Shown piece by piece: positions 1-6,977 of a DNA stretch of 13,645 bases. The notes beneath the pieces were generated by a model. The model was not told the DNA's origin and ran no database searches. It saw only the letters and a list, made by a program, of their open reading frames with translations. The position numbers and the translations under genes are program-made. This DNA comes from Anaerolineae bacterium (GTDB taxonomy: Bacteria; Chloroflexota; Anaerolineae; Aggregatilineales; Phototrophicaceae): assembly GCA_028284565.1 (NCBI GenBank), contig JANQRM010000223.1, positions 1 through 13,645 of the forward strand, given 5' to 3'. The stretch's first letter is position 1; each line of letters opens with the position of its first letter.

Positions 1-1
1 T

Positions 2-466
2 ATTTTTCTACTTACCCGACCCGCCGCCACCTTAATTGTCGTGGTCGAAATCACGGGAATCTTGTGGGTGGTCAACGGCATCATCACGGTGGCATTTTCA
101 TTTGCTGGTGGCGACAATTGGGGGTTGCGCTTGTTGGGTGGTCTAGTGATGGTGGTTGCAGGAGTGATTGTGGCAGGTCATCCTATCATTGCAAGTTTAC
201 TCACCCCAGTGTTTCTGTCGATGCTAATCGGTGTTGCGGCAGTTGTGAATGGCATCGTTGAAATGGTAGAAGGTTTCCGTGAACAAGAAGATGGTCAACG
301 TCACTGGTCATGGGGCGGCTTTTTCGTGGGTTTATTCACCTTGATCGCGGGACTCATCTTGCTCGCTTCACCTTTGGTTTCCGCCATTGCACTCGTTCCA
401 CTGCTAGGTGTTTGGAGCATTGTCAGTGGAATCATCATGCTGATCGCTGGATTCGTATCACGGTAA
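2..466 (+). CDS. HdeD family (DUF308) membrane protein, 5' end outside the window
   Basis: This is the C-terminal part of a small integral membrane protein. The frame is open from base 2, and residues before the first in-window start (GTG at 41) read IFLLTRPAATLIVVVEITGI. That fits the HdeD pattern of a hydrophobic helix followed by 'P-A-A-T', so the gene starts upstream. About five hydrophobic helices are visible, separated by short polar loops such as EGFREQEDGQRHWSW. HdeD/DUF308 proteins usually have six helices, so about one is missing. Each helix pair ends in a 'G(I/L)xxxxxP' type turn, as is usual for the family. HdeD is linked to acid resistance in enterobacteria, but the biochemical role of the family is unknown, and no specific function can be claimed here. 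The family call is good; the function is open. Confidence 0.85.
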   Translation: MFLLTRPAATLIVVVEITGILWVVNGIITVAFSFAGGDNWGLRLLGGLVMVVAGVIVAGHPIIASLLTPVFLSMLIGVAAVVNGIVEMVEGFREQEDGQRHWSWGGFFVGLFTLIAGLILLASPLVSAIALVPLLGVWSIVSGIIMLIAGFVSR

Positions 467-505
467 ACCGAAAAGAAATCCCTAGTTGTGGACAGAGCCA
501 CCCTC

Positions 506-536
506 CCCTCTTCAGACAAGCGATGACTGGAGAGGG
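506..536 (+). terminator. hairpin downstream of the HdeD-family gene, possible terminator
   Basis: CCCTCTTCAG (506-515) can pair with CTGGAGAGGG (527-536) around an 11-nt loop, giving a 10-bp stem. The one non-Watson-Crick pair is a U-G on the plus transcript but would be A-C on the minus transcript, so the structure favours plus-strand RNA. It starts 40 bp after the stop of the HdeD-family gene. The tract that follows (ACTTAACCTATTTC) is only weakly U-rich, so it may be a 3'-end hairpin rather than a canonical intrinsic terminator. Confidence 0.4.
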
Positions 537-578
537 ACTTAACCTATTTCATACATAGTCACAGGAATTGCAGGGACA

Positions 579-1148
579 ATGACTTACTCTCCGATTCGTG
601 TACTTATCATTGATCAGCATGTGATGGTACGACGAGGTATGCAAGCGATGTTAGCCGAAATCTCAGACATCTTAGTGGTTGGGGAAGCCAGCCGAGGAAT
701 CGAAGCATTTTCCCAGCTTGAGTCTTTGAAACCTCGTGTGATCATCATAGATTGGAAGCGACCTACCCAAGAAGAGGTGGATGCTATTCAGGAGATGACA
801 AGTCGTCATGCTAATCTTCGGGTTCTCGCCTTATCCAACTATCCAACTATCGGAGCATTTCTGACCGCTTTCAACAGTGGTGTACAAGGCTTTCATATCA
901 AAGAAGTTGACCCTGATGGTCTGATAACCGCCATTCGACACGTTGATCAGTATGGCATCTTTATCCATCCAACGATTGCCCGACTGCTCAAACAGCTAGA
1001 AGATCGAATTTCTCTATCTGGCGAACAAGCGGCAGTGCTTCATCTCTTAAGCCGTGGGATGGGTTATGAACAAATCATGGACTATTTGAACATTAATCCT
1101 TCAAAATTAAACCGCCACATCCAAATAATCATCGCCAAATTTACTTGA
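579..1148 (+). CDS. degenerate LuxR/NarL-type response regulator
   Basis: This 189-residue protein has a CheY-like receiver (about 6-122) and a shortened LuxR-type HTH (about 145-188). It aligns residue for residue with the intact regulator encoded at 3511 (MTYSPIRVLIIDQH versus MSPSPIRVLVVDDH). The phospho-acceptor D58, the switch residue S86 and K108 are present. The acidic pair is D12-Q13 instead of D-D, and the usual 'MP' after the acceptor is RP in 'IDWKRP'. The HTH reads LSGEQAAVLHLLSRG and then diverges: the 'TVRTHVSNILGKL' part is replaced by SKLNRHIQIIIAKFT, and the protein stops where the last HTH helix should continue. Reading on in the other frames does not restore the family sequence. 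It may be a phosphorylation-impaired or non-DNA-binding modulator, or a decaying paralogue. It is separated from the kinase gene by 183 bp containing a likely promoter. Confidence 0.85.
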   Translation: MTYSPIRVLIIDQHVMVRRGMQAMLAEISDILVVGEASRGIEAFSQLESLKPRVIIIDWKRPTQEEVDAIQEMTSRHANLRVLALSNYPTIGAFLTAFNSGVQGFHIKEVDPDGLITAIRHVDQYGIFIHPTIARLLKQLEDRISLSGEQAAVLHLLSRGMGYEQIMDYLNINPSKLNRHIQIIIAKFT

Positions 1149-1188
1149 GCCCCGCTGGATTACAAGTCCTGTATGCTGCAGGTTTTTG

Positions 1189-1219
1189 TTGTCTCTCAAG
1201 CAAAATGGTAAGCTATAAT
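1189..1219 (+). promoter_or_regulatory. candidate sigma70-type promoter for the histidine kinase operon
   Basis: A perfect TATAAT lies at 1214-1219. TTGTCT at 1189-1194 is a possible -35 with a longish 19-nt spacer. The kinase start codon is 113 bp further on. A weak hairpin just upstream (CCTG 1168-1171 with CAGG 1179-1182, then TTTTT) could end the transcript of the preceding regulator gene. If both are real, the kinase and second regulator have their own transcript. Confidence 0.4.
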
Positions 1220-1331
1220 CTCAGGCATGGGAGTTTAGTAGACACCCTTTTCAAGTCCGATTGTACTGCTCCATTCTGTTGCCGAATCACTCTAGCCCCC
1301 CTCAAGTCAGCCTAGCTGGAGTAGCAGACGA

Positions 1332-3494
1332 ATGACACAAGAGACTCAACATCAACCCGATCGTTTGAATAAGTTGATGGCTCAACTTCAACAAGCGATT
1401 TCTCAGCGTAAAGAAGCTGAAGCAAACCTGCGCTATCATATCGCTTTTGTACAACTCGTAACCCGCCTCTCAACGCGCTTTATCACGCTGCCGATTGATC
1501 AAATTGATGTCGCTATTCACGACGCCCTCGAAGCCACCGGACGGTTCGCAAGGGTTAATCGTTGCGAGGTCTTTCAGCTTCATGACAACGAGGCAATAGC
1601 CAGTGTGACCCATCAGTGGAATGCTCTAGGCACTGAATCCTCGAGAGAACAGGTACAAGCAATGGTTCTGGCTGACTTCCCTTGGATCATGTCACAACTT
1701 GCAGGTGGTGATGTGGTCGTGGTTCCAGATACGGATAGATTGCCTGAAGCTGCCAACTCCGTAAAAGGCATCCTCCAAGCGGAAGGCACACGAGCTTCGA
1801 TAACAGCACCCTTACTGGCGGGAGAGAAGCTACTCGGTGCAATTGCCTTCGATGATACCCATGGTGTTCGTGACTGGTCTGAGGAGATGGTCACCTTATT
1901 GCGTATCGTGGGCGATATTATTGCCAATGCTTTGGAACGCCAGCAGATGGAATCGGAATTAAGAGCCAGTGAGATCCGCTATCGCCAGTTGGTCGAAACG
2001 ATGAATGAAGGGTTGGCTGTTGTTGATGAGAATAGCATACTCATTTTTCTCAACAATCGGTTTGGCGAAATGCTTGGCTATGCACCCAACACAATGCTGG
2101 GACAATCTATAAACCAATTTCTGGATACAAGCAATCAGCAGATTCTCGCTGAACAGCAGGTACAACGACGGTTGGGATTGGACACCCCTTATGAACTTGC
2201 TTGGCGTAGACAGGATGGCACAGTGCTTTATTCCCTGATTGCACCTGTGCCAATCTTTGATGAGGCAGGCGAATTCCGCGGTAGTTCCGCAGTGGTTACC
2301 AACATTAGTGAACAAGTGTTAGCGCAACAGCTGATGGAACAACGTGTCGAGTCCCGTACACGTGAATTGGCGACCCTATTGACCGTCACCAACAATGTGA
2401 CTGCTACCCTAGAAATTGAACCCTTGCTCGATTTGATTTTGGAGCAACTCCATACAGTGGTGACCTATGATGGTGCGGCGATCCTATCCTTACAAGATGA
2501 TGTGTTAACTGTACTCGCGCATCGCTGGTCAATTACTGACAGTGCCTCTGCCACCTTGCACTTCCCAGCCGATGAAATCTTTACCAACATGGATGAACTG
2601 CGAGAAAAGCAAGTCATCATTGTTCCCGACATCCATAGTGACACCCTCGAAGCACTGAGTTTCCAGAAATCAGTGGGCAACCATTTAACCAGTATTTTTT
2701 CTGAGAGGCGAACATGGATGGGTGTCCCTTTACTCATCCAAGATAGGATTATCGGCTTGTTGAGCCTCGACCATCAGCAACTGAATTTCTATTCAGGAGA
2801 ACAGGCGAAGTTGGTCTTGGCATTTGCCAATCATGTGGCAGTAGCCCTCCACAACGCGCAACTTTATGGACAGGCTCAGATCGCAGCAACCCTAGAGGAG
2901 CGCAACCGTTTGGCGCGTGAGCTTCATGATTCGGTGACACAGGCGATTTATAGCGTGAATCTCTATGCTGATGCGGCGAATTTGGCATTGACCAAGCGCA
3001 AATATGAGACCGCCTTTCAGCATATCCAAGAGGTACGCAACATGGCGCGTGAAGCCATGCTCGATATGCGACTGTTGATCTTTGAACTCCGCGCCCCCTT
3101 GCTCGAAGAGGAAGGTTTGGTCACGGCGATTCAAGCGCGTCTGGATGCCGTTGAAGCGCGCTCTGGACTTCAGGCGGTATTACAGGTGGAAGGACATCGC
3201 CAACTGCCTGCCTTCATTGAGAGCGAGATTTATCGGGTGGCTCAAGAGGCAATAACGAATGTGACAAAACATGCCAAGGCAACACAGGTCGATGTGACTT
3301 TGCGCTTCAACGCCGACCAGTTCACGTTAGAGGTTTGTGATGACGGGATTGGGTTTGATCCTGAAGTTGCCCTGAAAGGTGGCGGGTTTGGATTGAAAAG
3401 CATCATTGAGCGAGTTGATAAGCTCAATGGCGACTTAACACTGGAAAGACAAGCCAAGAGCGGAGTTCGTCTGTTGGTTGAACTAAAGGTTTAG
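1332..3494 (+). CDS. cytosolic GAF-PAS-GAF sensor histidine kinase (HisKA_3, NarX/LiaS-like core)
   Basis: This 720-residue kinase autophosphorylates on a histidine and passes the phosphate to a response regulator. Domains in order: short N-terminal coiled coil (about 5-35); GAF (about 40-203); PAS (about 213-328, with NNRFGEMLGY and a C-terminal GSSAVVTNISE cap); coiled linker (330-350); GAF (about 357-510); HisKA_3 dimerisation domain with ERNRLARELHDSVTQ, the phospho-acceptor being H532; HATPase_c (about 630-720). The ATP-binding residues are E639 and N643 (N box), DDGIGF at 670-675 (G1) and GGGFGL at 683-688 (G2). No transmembrane segment is visible, so the signal should be cytoplasmic and is read by GAF/PAS, but the ligand cannot be inferred. 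ATG 1332 is chosen because it is preceded by TGGAG at 1317-1321. The response regulator gene follows after 16 bp. Confidence 0.95.
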   Translation: MTQETQHQPDRLNKLMAQLQQAISQRKEAEANLRYHIAFVQLVTRLSTRFITLPIDQIDVAIHDALEATGRFARVNRCEVFQLHDNEAIASVTHQWNALGTESSREQVQAMVLADFPWIMSQLAGGDVVVVPDTDRLPEAANSVKGILQAEGTRASITAPLLAGEKLLGAIAFDDTHGVRDWSEEMVTLLRIVGDIIANALERQQMESELRASEIRYRQLVETMNEGLAVVDENSILIFLNNRFGEMLGYAPNTMLGQSINQFLDTSNQQILAEQQVQRRLGLDTPYELAWRRQDGTVLYSLIAPVPIFDEAGEFRGSSAVVTNISEQVLAQQLMEQRVESRTRELATLLTVTNNVTATLEIEPLLDLILEQLHTVVTYDGAAILSLQDDVLTVLAHRWSITDSASATLHFPADEIFTNMDELREKQVIIVPDIHSDTLEALSFQKSVGNHLTSIFSERRTWMGVPLLIQDRIIGLLSLDHQQLNFYSGEQAKLVLAFANHVAVALHNAQLYGQAQIAATLEERNRLARELHDSVTQAIYSVNLYADAANLALTKRKYETAFQHIQEVRNMAREAMLDMRLLIFELRAPLLEEEGLVTAIQARLDAVEARSGLQAVLQVEGHRQLPAFIESEIYRVAQEAITNVTKHAKATQVDVTLRFNADQFTLEVCDDGIGFDPEVALKGGGFGLKSIIERVDKLNGDLTLERQAKSGVRLLVELKV

Positions 3495-3510
3495 TTAAAG
3501 GATAAAATTG

Positions 3511-4191
3511 ATGTCTCCTTCCCCTATTCGCGTCCTTGTGGTTGATGACCATCAGATTGTTCGTAAAGGAACCATCGCTTTGCTGACAGAAATTGATGAT
3601 CTTGAGATTGTTGGTGAAGCTAGCAATGGTGTTGAGGCAGTTGAGCAAGTGAATCACCTCCAGCCAGATGTCGTCCTCATGGATTTGATTATGCCCCAAA
3701 TGGATGGCATTGAGGCGATTGGCCATATTACAGCCCAACATCATGAGACCGCAGTGATTGCCCTGACGAGCTTTGCAACCGATGACAAAGTTTTTCCCGC
3801 CATTAAAGCGGGCGCATTGGGCTACTATCTCAAAGATTCCAATCCAGAGGATTTGATTCAAGCCATTCGTCAAGTCCATCGGGGCGAACCATCTTTACAT
3901 CCAACTATTGCTCAAAAGGTGTTGCACGAAGTCAGTCGCCCACGCACGCAGGAGAAACCAGATGTTGACCCCCTGACTACCCGCGAGATTGAAGTCTTGC
4001 GTTTGGTTGCCCAAGGCTGGAGTAATCTGCAAATCGCCGAACAGCTAATCATTGCCGAAGTCACTGTTCGTACCCATGTCAGCAACATTCTCGGTAAACT
4101 ACATCTGGCAAATCGGGTTCAGGCAACCTTATATGCCTTAAATGAGGGCATTGCCTCATTGGAAACCACCCCCGATGAAGACGACGTATAG
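3511..4191 (+). CDS. LuxR/NarL-type response regulator, probable partner of the upstream kinase
   Basis: This 226-residue transcription factor has a complete receiver and a complete LuxR-type HTH. With the ATG at 3511, the receiver residues are D12 and D13 (acidic pocket), D58 (phospho-acceptor, in VVLMDLIMP), T86 and K108. The HTH begins LTTREIEVLRLVAQGWSN at about residue 154 and keeps the recognition part 'VTVRTHVSNILGKL'. An in-frame TTG at 3508 is possible, but ATG 3511 is preferred: AAGGA at 3498-3502 lies 8 nt upstream of it, and this start aligns exactly with that of the paralogue at 579. It follows the HisKA_3 kinase by 16 bp, and NarL-family regulators typically pair with that kinase class, so a cognate pair is a strong inference. 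The target genes are unknown. Confidence 0.95.
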   Translation: MSPSPIRVLVVDDHQIVRKGTIALLTEIDDLEIVGEASNGVEAVEQVNHLQPDVVLMDLIMPQMDGIEAIGHITAQHHETAVIALTSFATDDKVFPAIKAGALGYYLKDSNPEDLIQAIRQVHRGEPSLHPTIAQKVLHEVSRPRTQEKPDVDPLTTREIEVLRLVAQGWSNLQIAEQLIIAEVTVRTHVSNILGKLHLANRVQATLYALNEGIASLETTPDEDDV

Positions 4192-4242
4192 CCTCTCTTG
4201 ATTGCTCGGTAAAATTCTGTTCGACAATTACGAAAGCTGAGC

Positions 4243-4260
4243 CTACAACAATTGTTGTAG
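4243..4260. promoter_or_regulatory. perfect 18-bp palindrome, possible operator
   Basis: CTACAACAATTGTTGTAG is a perfect dyad 52 bp past the stop of the regulator gene and 166 bp before the next gene. It has no loop and no U-tract, so it is a poor terminator. Dyads of this size are usual for dimeric regulators, including LuxR-family proteins. No second copy was noticed in the window. Confidence 0.35.
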
Positions 4261-4342
4261 CTGTACCCAACATATTTCGTAGCCTTTCTAAACCGATAGT
4301 CGTGCTTTGTTGAGCCAAAGATCAGCACACGGACGATGCTCT

Positions 4343-4369
4343 TTGATTGATATTCCCCTACAGTATAAG
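4343..4369 (+). promoter_or_regulatory. weak candidate promoter for the small coiled-coil gene
   Basis: TTGATT (4343-4348) and TATAAG (4364-4369) are separated by a short 15-nt spacer, 57 bp upstream of the ATG at 4426. The position is suitable, but the spacer is not optimal, so this is tentative. Confidence 0.25.
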
Positions 4370-4425
4370 TGTCACTCATCATGACAATAACGACCACATA
4401 AAACCTGTAAGGAGAACCTAATCTG

Positions 4426-4731
4426 ATGACCGAACAAGTACCGAACACCAATGACCAAGAACATCTTAAGGATCAACTCAAGGCATGGGGCATCGATCTT
4501 GAGCAATTCCGCCAACAAGCTGAGCAAGCGGGTGAAGATGCTGAGGCTCAATTCAATCAGCTCGTGACCGAGACACAGGAACGTCTCGAAGCTGAGCGCG
4601 AACAAGTCAAACAACAGTTGAACAACACCTCAGAGCAAATTAGTACCCATGTCAACAAGGCTTGGAATGATCTCAAGCGGGCTTTTGAGAACATTGGACA
4701 GGAAAACACCGAACCCGAGGCTACTGAGTAG
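4426..4731 (+). CDS. small acidic coiled-coil protein of unknown function
   Basis: This 101-residue protein is almost entirely predicted amphipathic helix. From about residue 10 to 92 it is rich in E, Q, A and K, with heptad-like spacing of L, A and F (for example DLEQFRQQAEQAGEDAEAQF and EREQVKQQLNNTSEQISTHV), and it ends in an acidic tail (EPEATE). It has no signal peptide, membrane segment or cysteine. TAAGGAG at 4408-4414 is a strong Shine-Dalgarno, though 11 nt from the ATG. The gene stands alone: 234 bp separate it from the response regulator upstream, and an intrinsic terminator follows. I do not recognise a named family. It superficially resembles apolipoprotein-like or stress-associated helical proteins, but that is only a composition match. 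Strong translation signals and a clean transcription unit suggest an expressed gene. Confidence 0.8.
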   Translation: MTEQVPNTNDQEHLKDQLKAWGIDLEQFRQQAEQAGEDAEAQFNQLVTETQERLEAEREQVKQQLNNTSEQISTHVNKAWNDLKRAFENIGQENTEPEATE

Positions 4732-4764
4732 TCATTCATAAATGTTGAAAAAGAGACTAAGCAT

Positions 4765-4786
4765 GCCCTCATTTGAGGGCTTTTTT
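4765..4786 (+). terminator. intrinsic terminator of the small coiled-coil gene
   Basis: GCCCTC (4765-4770), loop ATTT, GAGGGC (4775-4780), then TTTTTT (4781-4786). This is a compact G+C-rich stem with an immediate U-tract, 33 bp after the stop codon of the gene at 4426. Confidence 0.85.
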
Positions 4787-4799
4787 GTGTTTGCCTAAA

Positions 4800-5210
4800 T
4801 TAATCTAATTGCTGAAGGTATGATTTTGGTTTGATCCTTTTGGCACCGATCGTGAAGAATTCGCGTCTTAATAGCAGTGATTTCAAATCATCCCGTTCCT
4901 TCTTTTTAACACCGTATCATAATCTTCCCTACCCTATTCACTCAGATTTCAAAAGTGATGAGGAAACTGAACTTGAGCAATGAGTAGACGAGTTTCAAGT
5001 AACAGTTTCGGCAAAAGGCTGGTTATCTGTAATCCTTGGTTTCAGCAGAGGAGTCGGATCATCGAAAAGATCATAATACCGGCCATATCCACTTGCAAAA
5101 CGAAGTAGGTCTAAAGCTGGAGTAGTTCTGCACTGAACATCGTGTGTAGATGGTCTGCTTAAGGCTTCGAATGGCTCCCGGCCGGTTGAAAAAAGTTGAA
5201 ATTTCCGGAA
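4800..5210 (-). pseudogene. possible remnant of an unidentified minus-strand gene
   Basis: The 532 bp between 4731 and 5264 hold no intact gene. On the minus strand, one frame is open for 71 codons (5210 down to 4998, stop 4995-4997) and reads like protein in part: TGREPFEALSRP, TPALDLLRFASGYGRYYDLF and DDPTPLLKPRITDNQPF. After several stops the same frame opens again, reading KKKERDDLKSLLLRREFF and ending KPKSYLQQLD with TAA at 4800-4802, just beyond the terminator of the convergent gene. There is no ATG, and I do not recognise the family. The call rests on amino-acid composition only and could be chance. Confidence 0.3.
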
Positions 5211-5227
5211 TTAGTCTATTTTGTGCC

Positions 5228-5259
5228 TATACTTAAGACAAGGTCAGTGCAAGGGGGTG
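5228..5259 (+). promoter_or_regulatory. candidate -10 and ribosome binding site of the kinase gene
   Basis: TATACT at 5228-5233 is a reasonable -10 placed 36 bp before the ATG at 5264. No good -35 lies at the usual distance, although TTGAAA at 5196-5201 is 15 nt from an alternative TATTTT at 5217-5222. AAGGGGGTG at 5251-5259 is a clear Shine-Dalgarno and supports the ATG at 5264. The promoter assignment is tentative; the ribosome binding site is more secure. Confidence 0.35.
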
Positions 5260-5263
5260 CAAT

Positions 5264-6083
5264 ATGGGACAACCTCTAGAACAAATCAAGTCCTACCAAC
5301 TTGTAGAGCGTATTGGTGTCGGTGGGTTCGGGGCTGTCTATCGCGCCTATCAATCACAAGTCGATCGTGAAGTTGCAATAAAAGTCATTTTGCCAGATGT
5401 TGCTCAACAAGCGGAGTTTATCCGTCGTTTTGAAGCTGAAGCTCAACTTGTTGCTCGGCTTGAACATATGAATATCGTGCCATTGTATGACTATTGGCGC
5501 GATCCCGACGGTGCTTACCTGATTATGCGCTACCTACGAGGAGGCAGTCTCGCCGATAAACTGAAGCATGGGAAATATGATCCTCAAACTGTCGGCAAAG
5601 TCCTGACTCAAATCTCCTCTGCACTACACATCGCTCATCAACAGCGTATTATCCATCGTGATATTAAACCTGCCAATATCTTGCTGGATGACGAAGGCAA
5701 TGCATCTCTAACTGATTTTGGCATAGCAAAAGACCTCAATCGATTAGATGGTTCAATCACGGGTGCGGATGCAATCATTGGCTCACTCGACTACCTTTCT
5801 CCAGAGCAAGCAAGGGGAGAAGCTGTGACAGCCAAGACGGATATCTATAGTCTCGGTGTGGTGTTGTATGAAATGTTGACATCCTTTCCCTGATGTATCG
5901 TCCGTCGAACGTCTTTACAAACACATCCATGACCCACTTCCTGAAATAAAGAACCTCCCCCTCAAGATTGTCGATGCAGTGAATGAGACGATCCAGAAGG
6001 CAACAGCTAAAAATCCCAATGACCGATTCGATGATGCAATGCAATTTGCAAATGCCTTTTTGGAGGCGGCAAATCTGAAGTGA
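5264..6083 (+). pseudogene. Ser/Thr protein kinase (PknB/Hanks type), frameshifted
   Basis: The first 209 residues are a canonical kinase domain: glycine loop GVGGFG (18-23), K40 in VAIK, αC glutamates near 58-60, catalytic HRD (131-133) with K135 and N138, DFG (151-153), SPEQ (179-182) and D193 in DIYSLGVVLYEML. The frame then stops at TGA 5891-5893 after TSFP. From 5883 the next frame continues the domain as PFPDVSSVERLYKHIHDP, then NPNDRFDDAMQFANAF, to TGA 6081-6083. Related kinases have about three more residues at the junction (T-G-x-x-P-F), so a loss of about 8 bp near 5880 explains both the shift and the gap. The open product lacks the C-terminal kinase helices and is probably inactive. 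No membrane segment or sensor domain is left. A regulator-like gene remnant begins 6 bp after the second stop, as in an operon. Confidence 0.85.
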
Positions 6084-6089
6084 CAGCCG

Positions 6090-6593
6090 ATGCCAACAAG
6101 CCTTGTTGAGCTCTTGTCTCCGCGAGAACAAGAGATTTTGCACTTAATGATCAAGGGGTTATCCAATCGTGAAATCGCAGAACAGCTCGTGGTGACAGTT
6201 AGCACGGTTAAGGCAACCCAGAGTCATCTCTATCGCAAACTGCGGGTTAAAAATCGTGTCCAAGCCATCGCACGAGGTCGAGAACTCGATCTGTTGTTCG
6301 GAAATACCAAGGCATCGCAAGATAAAACAGAATCTAATCTTGTGGTTTCGTTACCTGAGCCAGCAAACCCTTATAAAGGATTGAAGGCGTTTGAGTCAGC
6401 AGACAGTCAAGACTTTTTTGGTCGAGAAGACCTTTTCTGGGTAGTAGACTATCGAGTGAGTTTAGATGGGTTGGCAACGTTGGCACATCGCGTTATAGTT
6501 GCCGGAAGTATTCTTCAAACAAAACTTCTTGCCCCTTCAGTTTCGCCCATGAGTATGTCCCTATGGGCGTTTTTTGTATCCCACATTAACTGA
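6090..6593 (+). pseudogene. LuxR-type HTH / nSTAND1 NTPase gene, 3' part lost
   Basis: The ORF encodes 167 residues, but only about the first 115 look authentic. Residues 8-62 are a LuxR-type HTH (LSPREQEILHLMIKGLSNRE, then TVKATQSHLYRKL). A linker follows, and residues 93-114 (NPYKGLKAFESADSQDFFGR, then ED) match the start of nSTAND1-type NTPase domains, which are normally followed by a P-loop ATPase and often WD40 repeats in proteins of a thousand residues or more. After about nt 6435 this similarity ends: no Walker A motif appears, and the rest of the ORF runs through an intrinsic terminator (6544-6575) and into a palindrome, so that tail is not natural coding sequence. The gene follows the broken kinase by 6 bp. 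Together they look like a decayed kinase-HTH-STAND signalling operon. A short HTH-only product is possible but unlikely to be regulated normally. Confidence 0.75.
6544..6575 (+). terminator. intrinsic terminator inside the tail of the truncated HTH/nSTAND1 ORF
   Basis: CGCCCAT (6544-6550) pairs with ATGGGCG (6563-6569) around a 12-nt loop and is followed by TTTTTT (6570-6575). It probably ended the original kinase/HTH-STAND transcript. Its position inside the open frame shows that the ORF end at 6593 is an artefact of truncation. Confidence 0.8.
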
Positions 6594-6613
6594 AAAGGAT
6601 CCTTTTCAGTTAA
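6586..6613. repeat. perfect 28-bp palindrome
   Basis: TTAACTGAAAAGGA is followed immediately by its exact reverse complement TCCTTTTCAGTTAA, with no spacer. It lies 10 bp past the terminator U-tract. No U-tract follows on either strand, and with no loop it is not a standard terminator. It may be a dimeric protein-binding site, a cruciform-forming site or the scar of a rearrangement. Confidence 0.85.
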
Positions 6614-6977
6614 CGAAAACTAGTATGTTCGAAACTGTTTTGGTTCGTGATGGATGGCGTGTCACACAAAAATCAATTAAACTTCCTAACTATATCTCAG
6701 TTACTCCTATATGTGGCCTCACTTGTTAATGGCTCCGTACAGCTCCGTTAATCTACTTGTCGCCTATTTCCAACATTGAGCCAGTGCGGTATTCACACTG
6801 TGAGCCTGTGGTCCTTTTGTGCAGAGTATGAATTTTCAGATGATTTGATGCCCAGGTTGCTCTTCTGGACAATAAGAATAGTCAAACTGATTTCCTAATT
6901 ACCAAGTCAGAAGAAGTGCTCTTACATGGATTTATCGGCGAACAACGTAATTAAAATAACGAAAATTCTATGGACGA
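6614..6977. other. intergenic stretch without a supportable gene
   Basis: I see no coding pattern on either strand and no clear promoter pair. A 34-codon plus-strand ORF beginning ATG TTC GAA near 6625 has no ribosome binding site and is probably chance. The promoter of the secreted-protein gene at 6978 must be here, but I cannot place it. The 50 bp before that gene are A+T-rich. Confidence 0.5.

Noticed and set aside
1168..1187. CCTG-loop-CAGG hairpin followed by TTTTT after the first regulator
   Set aside because: A 4-bp stem is too weak to call as a terminator.
1613..3457. Several minus-strand ORFs of 70-118 codons inside the histidine kinase gene
   Set aside because: They lie antisense to a complete, motif-rich kinase gene and have no recognisable domains or ribosome binding sites.
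3424..3879. 151-codon minus-strand ORF over the response regulator
   Set aside because: Antisense to conserved receiver sequence; composition is not protein-like and no motif is visible.
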